Below, piece after piece: positions 20,292 to 32,271 of a stretch of DNA of 64,000 bases. Numbering within the stretch: position 1 is the first letter of the stretch; every line of letters begins with the position of its first letter. The notes under the pieces are model-generated. The model worked only from the letters and a program-made list of their open reading frames with translations, did not search any database and was not told where the DNA came from. A program made the translations under genes and the position numbers. Source of the stretch: Sparassis latifolia. Its lineage: Eukaryota > Basidiomycota > Agaricomycetes > Polyporales > Sparassidaceae. The stretch spans positions 2,232,001 through 2,296,000 of the forward strand of contig CM031557.1 in NCBI GenBank assembly GCA_018466975.1. The letters run 5' to 3'.

Positions 20292-21430
20292 CTAGTAGAG
20301 GTATTGATCGTAACCATAGCTGTAGAGAACCTTTTCCGTAGCAAAGTTTTGGCAGTTACGGCTGACCTCGGCGAGTTTGTCTCTAGCGACCGCCTGCTTC
20401 TGCGAACAATCGCGAATCTGGCTGTGGAAATGCTCGCACTCGTTGCATGTATGTCCATTCTTTCGTGTGTCGCGGTAACACCTTTCAAAGGCGGCTTTGA
20501 CAAGATTCACCATCGCATCCTGCTTCTGCTTGACCACATGCTGGTTGGGCTGTCGAGTGCTCCCATTGCACCGATTCTTGGCAGATGCGTTGAGCAGGAT
20601 GGCACCCTCCATGATACTGAAGAGTCCCTCGGCATTCTTCTCATGGGCAGTGGCGGAATGCTGATAGGCCTCGGCGACAAGACTCATGATCTGGGTGTTG
20701 TTGGAGTAGATCGTCTCAAAAATGCGCGCGATGTCACTAAGGGGAGATGTAGCACGGAGAGCCTCGGCAGTCTCGATGAACTTGACCAGAATGCTATCCA
20801 GCTTTTCACTGCCAGAAAGGGGAGTGACCACCGTAGTCATGCATGCAGTGGCTCTAGGTTTCTTCAGAGTGGACTGAAGCATGGGGGATTTTTTGAGCTG
20901 GTCAACTGTTTCGGAAGCAGGAATGTCCTCCTCAGCGAGTTCTGCATCAAAGTCGTTGTACAGCTCCATCTCATCATTTGTGGTGACAGCCGTGTGGCTG
21001 TAGGTGTGCTCTGTATGCACAGTTAGTCACGACAATAAAACATATGACTTTGCTACTGACAGGGTTACCAACCGTGATGAGGATCCTGAAAGCGGATGGT
21101 CGTGGTCTCACCTTCGCCATCCCACCCATCGGCAGACTCATTGTCTGACATGTCGCGCTTGTGGTCGGTGAACAGAGCTTCATCTTCAATAATCTCGGAG
21201 CAGTCGTACATCACATCGATGATGTTGCGTTTGACCTTGAGCGGCGGCAGATGATTGGATCGATGGTCGGATCTGGCTTTCCGTCCAGTAATCATGCCAG
21301 AGCTCGTGAGGGCGAGAAGCAACTGCTGGACGGTAGGGTCACTGCTGGCAGGGCTGTGTTGGACATTTTGAAGAAGAGCAGCCATATCCACTTCAGTAGA
21401 CGACGGGCGAACAGAGCACTTCGTAGCCAT
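20292..21430 (-). CDS. Hypothetical helical protein, two exons
   Basis: About 358 aa. Start ATG 21428-21430; the intron at 21011-21072 (62 nt, GTTGGT donor, CTAAC branch, ACAG acceptor) joins exon 1 to exon 2 in frame. The N-terminal third is low-complexity and charged. The C-terminal half is helical, with a cysteine group NECEHFHSQIRDC. No membrane segment and no known domain seen. Overall build resembles the array's accessory proteins, but there is no origin module within 4 kb. Confidence 0.65.
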
Positions 21431-22276
21431 GGTGGGTTTGCAGGAAATTGAGGTAAATTAGTTGTGAAGTGAGTAGTAATGGATGCGATGATGGAATGAG
21501 TGGTAGTAACTGCAATCTGAACAGCGAAGGAGAGCTGAATAAATACCCAACTCTGGGTATCCACTAGACGTGTAAGCTGAGGGGCTGATACTGCTGCCTG
21601 GAGGCCGCCAGTAAGATTGCACTGCCTCGATTACAGGAAGAGGGCCAAGACCGCGTATTTAAGCACTGCCACTCTGAGAATAGAAGCATCTATCCTATTT
21701 TTAGAGAGTAATGTACCAGTAAATGATTGTCAGACGAACAACGACCAATATAGAGAGAGGTAACGGTTGCCTATCCTCGAACCCTGGCCATCTATTACGA
21801 GGTCTTCGTCACTGGTTGTGGCGCAAGTGGAATTTCTGTAAAGATATGAGTAGCACGGACACATATGAGCTCTAATATATGCGAGAGCTAGTTTCTAACA
21901 ACAGAGTCTCGACCCGCTGTAATGCTTAAGACTTTTAAAAATATCTATAGACGGAGAGCGAGTCGTGGCAGGCTTTTATGTACAACGACACTGTCAAGTA
22001 TCCGCCATACTACGCACACTTGGCGCCTACTAGGATATAGATAGCATAAGAATAGATTGGAGAACGAATACAATACACAAGCTAGAATAAGTGAGTGCGA
22101 TGGATATAGCCCCGGTGCTCTATCTTCGAGAAGAACTAATTCCTGGCAAGTAGAGGAAAATTCTGCTGTTCGCCTAAAGTACGTAGCTTGGCGTCACGTA
22201 ATGCCAGGCAGCAATAAAGGCTTGGCAGGCCTTTACACATACACAGCCTTAGGTGGAGCCTCTTGAGAGGCGTGTG
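21431..22276. other. Intergenic, no gene seen
   Basis: Upstream region of the 20.3-21.4 kb gene. Nothing else is supported. Confidence 0.4.
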
Positions 22277-22467
22277 ATGCGAGCTCGTAGACAAAAGTCA
22301 ATATGGCGAAAGCAGTAGATTATCAAGTTGAAGAAGAAACTAACTAGGTGCACACCTGCACGCAGAAGAAAAACATTGCGCGTTCTCAGCCCTAAAGTCT
22401 ACAAGCCACCTCAGGTATGTACCGCCACCGCACTAGCCACCCTTCTACTCTCACTCCACAACAGGCA
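22277..22467. repeat. Dispersed repeat, copy 1
   Basis: About 190 bp that is very similar to 34475-34668. Shared blocks include AAGTTGAAGAAGAAACTAAC and TTCTCAGCCCTAA. Same orientation; identity of the element unknown. Confidence 0.75.
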
Positions 22468-22699
22468 CAGAGCCAGATGGTTTTGAGGATAAGTCCAATA
22501 TCCGTAACGGTAAACTCGACTTCCTCTCCGTTTTGTGGAAAGACCCATAGTCTCGGCGCCTTCATGGTAAATCCACTGGCTAATCTAGGAAACAGGTCCT
22601 GTATCCAAAGAACCTGGCGCAAGGGTGCCTTCAGGACACTTCAACGCGGCATAATAAACTGGACAAACCTGGCTGATTGGTAGTGCGCTTCAACTTCAG

Positions 22700-23262
22700 T
22701 CAATAGCTGTTCGGGTTCTCTCTCATCGGTAGCAAGATCTCGTCATCAGCTGCAGCTATCAATGACTTCCAAAAGGTGTTTAGCGATCTAGAGGATTTTA
22801 TGGACCGCTCTTCGATCTCTTCCCTGCCATCAGCGTCGTCAAGCAGAACACGCTGATAGACGGAGGTTTCGACGTGGATCTGCAGGAATGTCTTGCAGTA
22901 CTGCATGGCTGTGGCGTCCTGGCGGCATAAGTCCACCCACACTTGGTTGGGATCGACGGTGGGATGGACTTCGTTCATCCACCTGAAAGAGCAAAGACCG
23001 ACGTCAGTCAGAAGTCGTGGCAGACAAGAACAGCATGCAGCACTTACTCGTTCCATATAGCCAGAGCTCGACAACGTTGCTTCTCTGTCAATTTTGCTAT
23101 CTTTGGTTTCCGGAGGTTGGGGCCATCTGTCTTGTGTGCGTGACTCTCGAACACCTTGGCAGATAGTTCTTTCAAGGCAGCAGTTCGTCCAGAGAAGAAC
23201 GACACCTTGGATGACGTGGTCGTCGACGACAAGGCACAGTTTTTACCTTTCTTAGCTGGCAT
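22700..23262 (-). CDS. Hypothetical protein, possible recombinase N-domain
   Basis: About 165 aa in two exons. ATG 23260-23262; the intron at 22983-23047 (65 nt, GTAAGT donor, TTTCAG acceptor) joins in frame. Basic N-terminus (MPAKKGKN), then helices ending FWKSLIAAADDEIL. The pattern recalls N-terminal core-binding helices of fungal tyrosine-recombinase-like proteins, but no catalytic domain follows before the stop. A 91-aa ORF (23252-23527) overlaps the start and may be an upstream exon. Function not established. Confidence 0.6.
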
Positions 23263-23527
23263 AGCCAGTGGTGGTGATGGTGGCCGAGAGTCGAGAAAAG
23301 AGCAAGGGTGGAAGGGGGTTTGGGGAGGTTAGCAAGCTCAACGTGAAAAGTGGCTCGCCTTTTATCTCGCTCGCCTGCAGCACCATTTCTTTGTCCAAGA
23401 GGAACTGATCGTCACTGCCATTAGGGGTCGGAGAGACAGGCCACTGCGGATCAAAAATGGTGGGACAAAATGGAGTGGAGTGCCGGCTGTTGGTCACTTG
23501 GCTAGCCTGATTTGAGAGAGCACTCAT

Positions 23528-24824
23528 GCTAGCGGTGTAATAGTTGGCTCAGTAGTTGTGCAGACATTGTGGCAAGTGCGCAAAATGGTGACCCTATTGA
23601 CGTGGGAAAGTGCAGCAACAACTCCGGGCTGGTGTGATGGTGGACGGACTGTGGCAGCTGTTTCCGTTTCAACCCACAGCCTCTCCCTCTCCATATTGGT
23701 TTAGCTGCCTTGACAATTCAGACGCCCATTGAAAGCATCGCTATTAGTCCTGAAACTATTTCTCATGTGATGCATTTCTACGTCGAAACTCTGTGCTGGA
23801 TGACTGCCATTGCCTGGCATAGTTGACATCACCGATATGCCCATGGCGTTTTAACAGACCCTGTGTTGGAGCGCCTGGCTGTTCAATATCACTGGGCAAG
23901 CAATCTCCACGGGCAATGAAAATAGATGCTGCGGATAGAATAGGCTGACTGATGGATCATGCGGACGCTATGCTTCTCCTGGCCTTAAGGCTGCTGCAGA
24001 GAGGAGCTGCTGACTGACTATGATCGATGGACCATGTGCAAGGGGATGCTTCTCCCACATGCTGTTTCGACCCCAGACATCGTGAGGTCGTGCTTGGCAT
24101 CACGCTAGCTGCCGTCTATTCACATGAGTTGTTACCGGCCAAGATCTGATCCATGGACCATGTGGAAGGCAATGGTTCTTCCGTGTCTTGGCACGTCATC
24201 GTGCAACAGACTGCTCACCAGACCTTGCATCGCCATTTCGTTAATCTATTCATCGTTGCTTTTACGGCGGTGTTTCACTGCCTCTGTACCGCATGGCAAG
24301 GGGCCTGGACTGCCTGCCAAGTGCGCTGATTTCCATCGGATCTTGCGTTGCCTCGTGTTATGTGCCCCTTTCTAGCAGCAAATATGGCCTAGAACTTGAC
24401 AGGCGCCATCGATAAGCGAGTTTACAGCTGAACGGCCATCGATGATCGAGGAGATCGATGAATCAGCCATCCTTTGGTAATGCTTGTGACACACCGCCTG
24501 CCATAGTCGAGCACACCATCTTGAGTCACTCAATCGATGCTGTGTTGTCAGAGAAGTATAAATGCATCGGCCTTTGCGAGGCTAGAGTCCTCCAATCCTT
24601 TCAACTGCTTTCGACTATCCCGTCGCCCTCATCTTCAACCAATGCTCTTCTGCAAATCAACCGCTTGTCAAGTAAGCCTCCTCTGTCATACCCCGTCACT
24701 ACATCGTCTGATATACTGCCACTTTCTTGCACCTAGTTTATCAATCATGGCCCTCCGTTACCTCGCATTGAATCCATTCTTGTCCACTATGTTCAAGGTG
24801 CTCAGGCCCTAGATTGCTAGTGGG
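23528..24824. other. Intergenic, no supported gene
   Basis: No convincing ORF or repeat seen in this 1.3-kb stretch. Confidence 0.35.
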
Positions 24825-25525
24825 ATGCACGTTTCGGTCATTGGCGGCATCTACATGAAGGCGCTTGGCCTTCGTCTTACTAAGGTTAGCTCAAGTTTGT
24901 CTTATTCTTCTGTTTCGAGCACATCAATTTTACCCACATCCAAGTTAAAACAGGATGCCGACGTTCTTATCCCAAAGAGCGGTCCCTGGAACTGCTTCAA
25001 TATCATCAACGGATCGCCAAGCAGGACCCCTGCTTCACGGTCAATATGGAGGTGAAGTGCGGTCTTACGTTCAAGGAGGGCGATGAAGTTTACACCTGGA
25101 CCTGATCGACGATGAAGTAGTAAGTCCGAGTTTCCCGTCTTCTTCGTTGTGCAATATTGACCAAGCCACTCTACGTAGGCCATGTATTTGCCCGAGGGCA
25201 TGCCCCTCGAAGATGCTGTCAAGCTCGAGAATCCGCCCTTGCCCTACATTGTTGAGGCGATCTAGCTCAAACTCTTCACCGCCGGTGATCTCCTCAAACT
25301 CACCAAGGCGATCACCGATCTCGATGATGTCGCTCTGCTCCTGAATAAGAGCTGGGAGAAGGACATCGAGATGACGTACATCGACAACGCTGAGTGCGAG
25401 AAGGCCAAGTACGCTTTTGACTCTATCTGAACTAGGTACTACTACGCCAAGACTAACTTCGAGGGTAACACCGTCTGGGCCGAAAAGGAGTGGCGTGAGT
25501 TCCTGAAGCTCGACACGGCGCTCTA
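24825..25525 (+). pseudogene. Decayed spliced gene of unknown family
   Basis: Two intron-like sequences (about 24883-24952, GTTAGC to AACAG; about 25122-25180, GTAAGT to CGTAG) and protein-like exon stretches such as KSWEKDIEMTYIDNAE and TVWAEKEWREFLKLDTAL. The frame is broken near 25,100 and interrupted by TAG (about 25,263) and TGA (about 25,428). It reads as a once-coding gene. I do not recognise the family. Confidence 0.5.
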
Positions 25526-26925
25526 GGTTCATCCTTTCTCTCGTTTATCGTATTTATCATCTACTTACCACATTTTTTTCCTGTACAGATGCGCACTTTA
25601 TCAAGTCATCACGTCTATAGGTGCGTCTGGTTCTTTCGCATTTCTCCTCTCATCGAGTTTGCTGCCCTTCGTCGATAGGTCTATGCTTTCAGCTCGTCGC
25701 GCTCATCGTACGGGTTTATATTATCTCATTTATCTCTCTATTTCGCATGGCTGACAAGCCCTTTGCCGTCCAGGTTCTCGGCAACCCAGTACACAATTCG
25801 TTCGGTCGATACGATGTTTCATACCCACCCAAGGCTGCCTCGTACTTGTGCTTTTTATGCTCCCGCTGTGTTTTGACTCCCTCGAATATCGTCTCTTCTC
25901 TTTTTCTACATCCCCACCCACCGAATCCTTCTGGCCGACAGCTAGGCCAATTTGGGCTATATTTTCTATCGCGAAATCGTGTATCCTGCTCACCCACCTT
26001 TGAAATTACATCATTGATTTGACATATTGTTGGGCTGTGCGTGCCTTAATTTGACGGTCGGTCTCCAGGTAGGTCATGATCGACGACCGTTGCCTTACTG
26101 TCGAAGTTCAAGGTATAACGCTGAAGCCTTCATACTTGGCAAAGAAATCGCTCGAGGGACTAAGTCTGCAAACCTACCGAGATTTATTGTTAACTTACAC
26201 GTTTGGCCAGACAGCCTATGTCTACTACGTATGATGTGCTGCTCATGTCTTGAAAGCTATCGTCCAGGCCCACCGTGATGTTATAGTTAGCAACTATACT
26301 AGTTAGGTAATCGAAGAAATGAAAAACCCATATCTTAGACCTCCAGTCGTACTAGAACACAGGCAAAGTACCGGTCTGCCTTTCATTCTAGTTTGCCTTT
26401 CAGGCTAGTCCAATACATGGCCAGTCCAACACAAGACCTCGTTGACTGGTCTGCAAAGCACACTTCTTTACTGGTATAGGTACCCGTATCTCCACCTCGG
26501 CAACGGATCATGGAACGGCCATCTCGTAGCGAGACCAGAGTGGACGACTATGCCCCAGGGAATGTCTATCCTAGGAACTGCCTAGTCGGATTAGTCGAAC
26601 AGATCCAGCAGCAAAGCGCCCATCCAGCTAAGCAGGAGCGTGAAGCACAATATCCAAGGCAAACGCAGAAGAGTTCGTAACCATCTACCGACCTTGACTT
26701 GTCAAGATATCCATGCCAAGTTATTCGATGATGCTGCCAATGACAGGTCTCACGCCAAAATCGCTTATCGGAATCGTCCAAAGGTCCTCGCTGCAGAATG
26801 TCTCCCTCGCGAGTAGAGTAGGATCCCACGAACACTTTCTAGCGACACTGAGCCAAAATTCGGTTAGTAGACCGTTAAGTAGTTTCAATGAGACTGATAC
26901 GTACTTAGCAATAGGCTAGCTTCTC
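25526..26925. other. Intergenic, no supported gene
   Basis: Several short ORFs overlap on both strands at 25.6-26.8 kb. None shows a family signature or consistent splicing. Confidence 0.35.
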
Positions 26926-27925
26926 TTAACTGATTTGCTGGCCGTATGATTGGTGTTGTGAGTCATAGCACAAGAAAGAGTCAGCCATGGTAGTGCTCGA
27001 GACACCGTAAGTGGGCGCCGAAGGGGGCAGTGGAAATAAGTTGTTGTAATTAAAAACTGATAGGGAAAGAGGGGTCAATTCGAAGTAATGTGGTTGCCAA
27101 TTGCTAATCGTGCCCATGAAGATGTCAGTCGTGACATATGGATATGCTTCTGTTGCATGGAGAATCGTTGGTGGCAGACACTGTATCATTTGTCCATGTT
27201 GAGGTACTTCGGTGTGGCTGACAAGGTGCCAGATCTGTTGTAGAGCTTGCATGCTGTAGAATTGCGGCAACGTACCGCTTCCGTCTGCGGTTATTTGGCG
27301 GAGGACAATTACAGGCGCATGAAAAAAAAAGGTGTTGACATGGTCCCTAAATTGTCTCCGAGCTTCACGTTGGTTACTCTCTGTCGTAGATCCATCGCGA
27401 GAGAGTAAATCGTGGTACGTAGGAATGGCTGTCTCGAAATGATTGGTGATGCCATCAATGGTTTCTTGAGTAAGCTTGAAAGTGACTCAGTGAAGCTGCT
27501 CCGCGGGGTTAACCATATCGACGACTGCTACGTGAGCCTTGATTTCAAGTAACTCTGGAGGTGCGCACCTAGGACACTGCTGGCGGTGACACTCCTCGTT
27601 GGGAAGCGTGAGAAGACCTAATAGCCAGGTGGCGCTATTCTGCGAAAGTATGTCGCACAGAAGTGTGCGAAGCTGAAAGTTGTTTTTGATCCGAGGCTTA
27701 GGTGTGAGCACATTTCTTAGCGTAGTTGTAAGCCATAATGGAACTTGGTTGCCCAGGACAATCTCTGCGCCTGATCATGAGGCATATGGCGCAATACTGG
27801 CAGGTAGTAGCAGAACCGGCATCGCGAAGAGTGGGAAGTAAAGTGAGAGGATCGCTAATAATGATGATGTAATGGCGCTTCCAAGCCAAGTTCCTAATAG
27901 AAGGGTTGCATTGCTGAAAAAGCAC
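26926..27925 (-). pseudogene. Hypothetical Cys-containing protein, interrupted
   Basis: A protein-like reading runs from about 27711 to 26926 in one frame, broken only by TGA 27487-27489. It contains ECHRQQCPRC early and YFELTPLSLSVFNYNN late. A 57-nt GTAGCA...TTTCAAG segment around the TGA could be an intron with an AAG acceptor, as in the genes at 46-47 and 61-62 kb. A further ORF (27698-27925, motif CQYCAIC) may be an upstream exon. No family assigned. Confidence 0.4.
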
Positions 27926-28223
27926 TGACGATGTTCCTTAGGCAGCGAGGTCATGGAAGTTGGGCTTGGAGACGAATCATATATTGAATTCGGGCTTCAC
28001 GTTGCTTTATACCGTGTTGAAGAGCGATGCGATTGGACTTGCGGATTCCTCAATCGACTCCGCCCCAAAATATTATGTAAAGAAACTATTAATAGCTTTT
28101 GAGACACGGAATGCGTATCTCTTGTGAGTCAATTAGCTATTTAAGAGTGCAAAAAGAAACCACAGCCTCAAAGAGGTGCTGGTAATCCTTGTAGAAGCTA
28201 TAGTACGAAATTAATGGTCAAAA

Positions 28224-28565
28224 TTAGAAAGATTGTCTTAAAAAGAGACATACTGGCCAAAGTAATTGATTCCCATTGGTTGAAATCCGAGCTCGAAGGA
28301 TCAAGAACGCACTGTTGGCCCACCCATGGTACTTAAATAGACGCAAAGGCAGAAGGTGCTTTGAGTGTTTGCTTGGCGTCCCATGACAAGGGCGAAATAA
28401 CCCATACAGAGTGACCTGATCTTGTTGGCTCAGGCCTATCGCACCGAATGATGTGCTACCAACAACATTGACGCAAACGAACATGGTATGGGAGACTACA
28501 AGAATGCATCCATCTACTGATAGGTTTAAGGAGTAGTTTCGAACACCCACTGTGAGGTATTGCAT
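28224..28565 (-). CDS. Unassigned 113-aa ORF
   Basis: Moderately protein-like ORF ending beside dispersed repeat copy 1. Its start lies inside the repeat edge. No known motif; it may be a relic. Confidence 0.25.
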   Translation of the reverse strand: MQYLTVGVRNYSLNLSVDGCILVVSHTMFVCVNVVGSTSFGAIGLSQQDQVTLYGLFRPCHGTPSKHSKHLLPLRLFKYHGWANSAFLILRARISTNGNQLLWPVCLFLRQSF

Positions 28566-28935
28566 CGAGATGGGTTAGTCCTATCAGTGGTGGGGTTCAG
28601 GCGAGGCCAGGTTGTGTCGGCAGTATCTATAGGCCGATCGGGGATGAGCGCAGGCGCGCGATGCGCGCCGAGTGCTGATGGGGAGAAGTCGCAGGGTTCG
28701 CCCCTGCGACTTCTCGGTGCGCGCACGTGTCGATTCGGGGATACAATGATTAATATGAGAGTCAGATGGCTATCGCGAGGTAGGAGAACTGATCATAAGC
28801 AAGCAAGCATGGTATTCGCATAGTAGTTACATGATGGGTTTGTTGGTGGTGCCGTCCGACTCGGCGAGGTGCTTCAGCATACCTCCCGCGGGTGCTCCCA
28901 TTAGTCATGCTCGGACTCCCGACACCACCAGCATG
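28556..28935 (+). repeat. Dispersed ~385-bp repeat with hairpin, copy 1
   Basis: Matches 31104-31488 (inverted) and 35500-35885. All three carry a near-perfect hairpin, arms GAGAAGTCGCAGG and CCTGCGACTTCTC around a 7-base loop GTTCGCC (28685-28717 here). GGGTTCGCCCC also resembles a tRNA B-box, so a SINE-like origin is possible. No terminal repeats or coding capacity seen. Confidence 0.8.
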
Positions 28936-29087
28936 GAAGTCACTCTGACTGAAAGACAAAACAAGGAGGTAAGCTGCTGGCTCAGGTCTATATCGCCATG
29001 GCAACCTTGTTTTTTTAGTAAATTATCATCTTGGAATTGCGCTCCGATGAACATTAGATAAGTTTACTTTGGGTTCTTGCTAGAGAA

Positions 29088-30183
29088 CTATGCGCTAATG
29101 CCTGCGCTGCGGGGTCTCATCCCTCCACTAAAGCCATACGACGAAAGCGCTGCGCTCTTTCTTTTAGCCTTGGACATGCCCCCTTGCTTCACACTTCTCA
29201 AGACAGTATCACTAACCGTATTTACTGTCTCTTCGGAGACAGAAAACCCGCCGGTGATCTTTTCTGTGACAAAACATGATATATCGCCATTTTTTTGGTA
29301 TAGGTGTGTGTAAAATCCCGGATATCGGCGATGAACATCTACGTAGCTGTTATATATAATGGAGGCCATCTCTTGCAGTTCAGCAGAAGTGTATCTCAGA
29401 CAAGAGATATGAGCTCGGGACTAAGGCACGAGTCAGCGATGCAGCAACCCAGCAATAAACAGAACGTACTTGAGAATCTTCGCTGAGCATGATCCGTGCC
29501 AGAGCATAAGCACCACCAGCGATCAGGCTTGGAGGATGATTCAGGAAACACGCATCGATTATGGTGACCTCTAAGAAGTACTGTGTGACGGCATGTGCTT
29601 TTGGAGAGTATCCACTGGTTTGGCCAATCCACGCAAAGAAATCAATGGGACTTGGCCTGCCCAGCTGGAACTCGAGTTTGGAGAGCATCATACGCTCTGC
29701 ACTCTTTAATTCCATGTCCGTGCAGCTGTCGTCGGCCCAATAGATCATATCGGTAATAGGAGGCGGCCTCACTTCTTCGTATTTGGCAGCAATGAACAAG
29801 GCGGTAATACCGACTAGTTGTAACCTCTCAATGTTAATAGTTTTGCAAGAAAGGAACCTGTCGATGCAGTTTGCGCAGAGAAAGAGCATCTTGGGGACGA
29901 GGTGTAGACGTTGGTGGACTTCCGCAATCCATTCTATAAGAGTCGACCGGTGTGACCAGTCCATCTGGATCTGTTTGTCGATGTAATAAGGATCTGGTTT
30001 CATCTCCGACTACAATCGAGTTAGCCATGGACAATGACCACATTTCGACTAACATACCTCCAGGTCCATCAGAGTCTGCAATATCTCATTCCCATAGTTC
30101 TCCATATCGACTTCAGAGCTTTTTGCGCTGAATTTTTCGACCAACCTTCCAAAGATTGCTGTGTCATCCATTCTGCTAGCCAT
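29088..30183 (-). CDS. B-type (mitotic) cyclin, short N-terminus
   Basis: 332 aa, three exons; introns 30010-30057 (48 nt, GTATGT) and 29421-29469 (49 nt, GTACGT). Cyclins bind and activate a CDK; B-type cyclins drive mitosis. The cyclin box is clear: YGNEILQTL, STLIEWIAEVHQRLHLVPK, NCIDRFLS, LVGITALFIAAKYEEV and FQLGRPSPIDF, followed by a second fold. A basic C-terminus (MSKAKRKSAA) ends the protein. Only about 42 residues precede the box, and I see no destruction box (RxxL) or KEN there; B-type cyclins normally have a long N-terminal region with such degrons. An in-frame TGA lies just upstream of ATG, so an undetected first exon is the alternative. Confidence 0.85.
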
Positions 30184-31103
30184 AGAATCCAATCAGGCTG
30201 CTAAAAGAGTACTCTGGCGGAACGAAAAAGGCAGCTTGGAATGCAGGTTCTAGATGTTGAAAGACTGTATTCGAATTAATCTGCAGTGGTAGTTGTTGAA
30301 ATACTCCACGCATTTATGAAAAGCTGGCTTTGGGGCTATCGGCGGCCCTACCAAAATTAGCTCTTGCAAGGCTCAGCTCGAATGCTAAGCCTCGCGAATA
30401 TCAAGGACTGGATCCGTCTGATTTTTAAGCTACTAAATATAGATATCGAGCTTGGTCAGCAACTCAGTTCCGGATAGCCTTGTGGTAGCGCTGACTTATT
30501 GCCTGGGTCAAGTTCCACCACAAAACGCAAGTGGCTTGTCCCGTTAATTGTCAAATCTTTGTAGGTTGCATTTCTACTGCTACACCCGGTGTGTGTAACA
30601 CAAAAGCAGACAATAGAGATTCAAATAAATTGAAAATAGGCTGTCCACTCGGGTCGGGTTACTTGGGTTTCGTGGACAGCCTAATTGAAAAGCGGATGCT
30701 AAATCGTGAAATTTTCTGGCTGACTTCACTACAGTCTTATGACTGTACTGACCTGAAGTATGTGAGGTAAGTATCGGTAGTTGTGTAAGTGAGCTCGATG
30801 GCAGCAACAAAGTTTTCATTGTGTCGCCTTAGCGATCAGATAAAACTTTGTGAGATCGGCACACAGCGCTTACCTCATAGCAGCTAGTCTCGATCAATCT
30901 GCAAATCGCCTAAGTATAGCTTGGAATTAGTCGAACATTCCTTCACCACGTTAGTTATCCCGCCTGAGGGTAAGGGTGTACACATGTAATTCGGACTAAA
31001 CAATTGTACTGCCGATAGAACAACCCCCCACAGGCTAGCCTATTTCTAGGAGTCTGGAAACTTCGGGTCAGCAAGAAAAGCTCGTTTGGAGCGCCACTTT
31101 CGT
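30184..31103. other. Intergenic with degenerate tRNA-like head
   Basis: No gene seen. At 30470-30520 an A-box-like GATAGCCTTGTGGTAGCGC and a B-box-like GGTCAAGTTCC are close together, resembling the head of a tRNA-derived SINE. The fold is incomplete, so it is not called as a tRNA. Confidence 0.3.
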
Positions 31104-31488
31104 ACTGTCGGCAATCTGAGTATGACTAATGGGATTACCCACGGGAGGCATGCGGAGAGCACCCCGCTGAGTCGGCCAGCAGCACCAAAAACACCAACCC
31201 ATCATGTAACTACCAGGCGAATACTATGTTTGCTTGCCCATGACTAGTTCTCCTATCCCGTGATAGCTATCTGATTCGTATATTGATCGTTGCAACCCCG
31301 AGTAAACACGTACGCGCGCCCGAGATGTCGCAGGGGCGAACCCTGCGACTTCTCTCCATCAGTACTCTGCGCGCATCGCGCACCTGCACTCATCCCCGAT
31401 CGGCCCAGAGACACTGCCGACGCAGCCTGGCCCTGCCTGAACCCCCACCACTGATAGGACTAACCCATCTCGACGCAACACCCCACAA
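31104..31488 (-). repeat. Dispersed ~385-bp repeat with hairpin, copy 2
   Basis: Inverted relative to copies at 28.6 and 35.5 kb. Hairpin at about 31326-31358. It shares the GTGGGGTG..GCGTCGAGATG edge with copy 3. Confidence 0.8.
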
Positions 31489-31895
31489 TAGGAGTATATT
31501 CGAAAGCGAAAGAATTAGAAAAAGGGTAAACAAATTATATTAAACGACCACTTTTTGTTTATAACGCAGAAAGTACTCGTTATTATACAGCAGAACGATA
31601 CAGACGTGGCCACGTAAAAGCCAAATAAACGGCTACAAAAGCGAATTATCGATATAAACGATGAAAACGTAACTAATATAGATTGAAACTACAATGTAAG
31701 CAGCTCCGAGTCTGATTTTATTGAGGTGGGTAGGCGTTGAATGGTGGTGGGCACGATTTTGCAGTTCGTTAGACGATGAGGGCCGGTACACGGTGACTTA
31801 TGTTATATCCATAACCATAATATATTGACACCAACAAAGGAACCAAGAAAGCATGTTTAACGACTCAACTCTCAAGACTACTAGCATACAATCTC

Positions 31896-32271
31896 CTAAG
31901 AAGCCCTATTACCTGCACTTTTTGACGCATCTGCCTTGGTATCCTCGTCACTAATTTTGAAACGCATTACCAAGGTCTTTTGGTCTGGTTTCGTGTCCGC
32001 GTTTAGCTCTTCTATTTGCAAATTGTCAGTTTAATCCCGAACGCAAGTCTTCGGTAACAAACATACTTGGTTCTGCCTTGTTGTCATGCACAGTATCCAC
32101 TGCAGTCTCGTTGACGGCATCTTCGTTGTCATCGGCGGCTGACTGAGTATATGCAAGCCCACCGGCTTTACCAACTTGAGAGTAGTAAAATAGATCACTC
32201 GGGTCGTTTTTGGCTCTTTCCATTTGCTCTTCTAGATAACGTCGTTCTTCAGAAGAAAGAGACTTTGCCAT
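31896..32271 (-). CDS. Small acidic protein, two exons
   Basis: 106 aa. ATG 32269-32271; the intron at 32012-32066 (55 nt, GTATGT donor, CTGAC branch, AATAG acceptor) joins in frame. Begins with a charged helix (SSEERRYLEEQMERAK), then an acidic middle, then KTLVMRFKIS near the C-terminus. No transmembrane span or known domain. Probably a real small gene with a conserved short C-terminal strand; function unknown. Confidence 0.65.

Noticed and set aside
20304..21026. Plus-strand 240-aa ORF at 20.3-21.0 kb
   Set aside because: It is the shadow of the spliced minus-strand gene, which has coherent exons and splice sites.
30470..30520. tRNA gene
   Set aside because: A- and B-box-like sequences are present, but the A-B distance and stems do not make a full tRNA; at most a SINE head.
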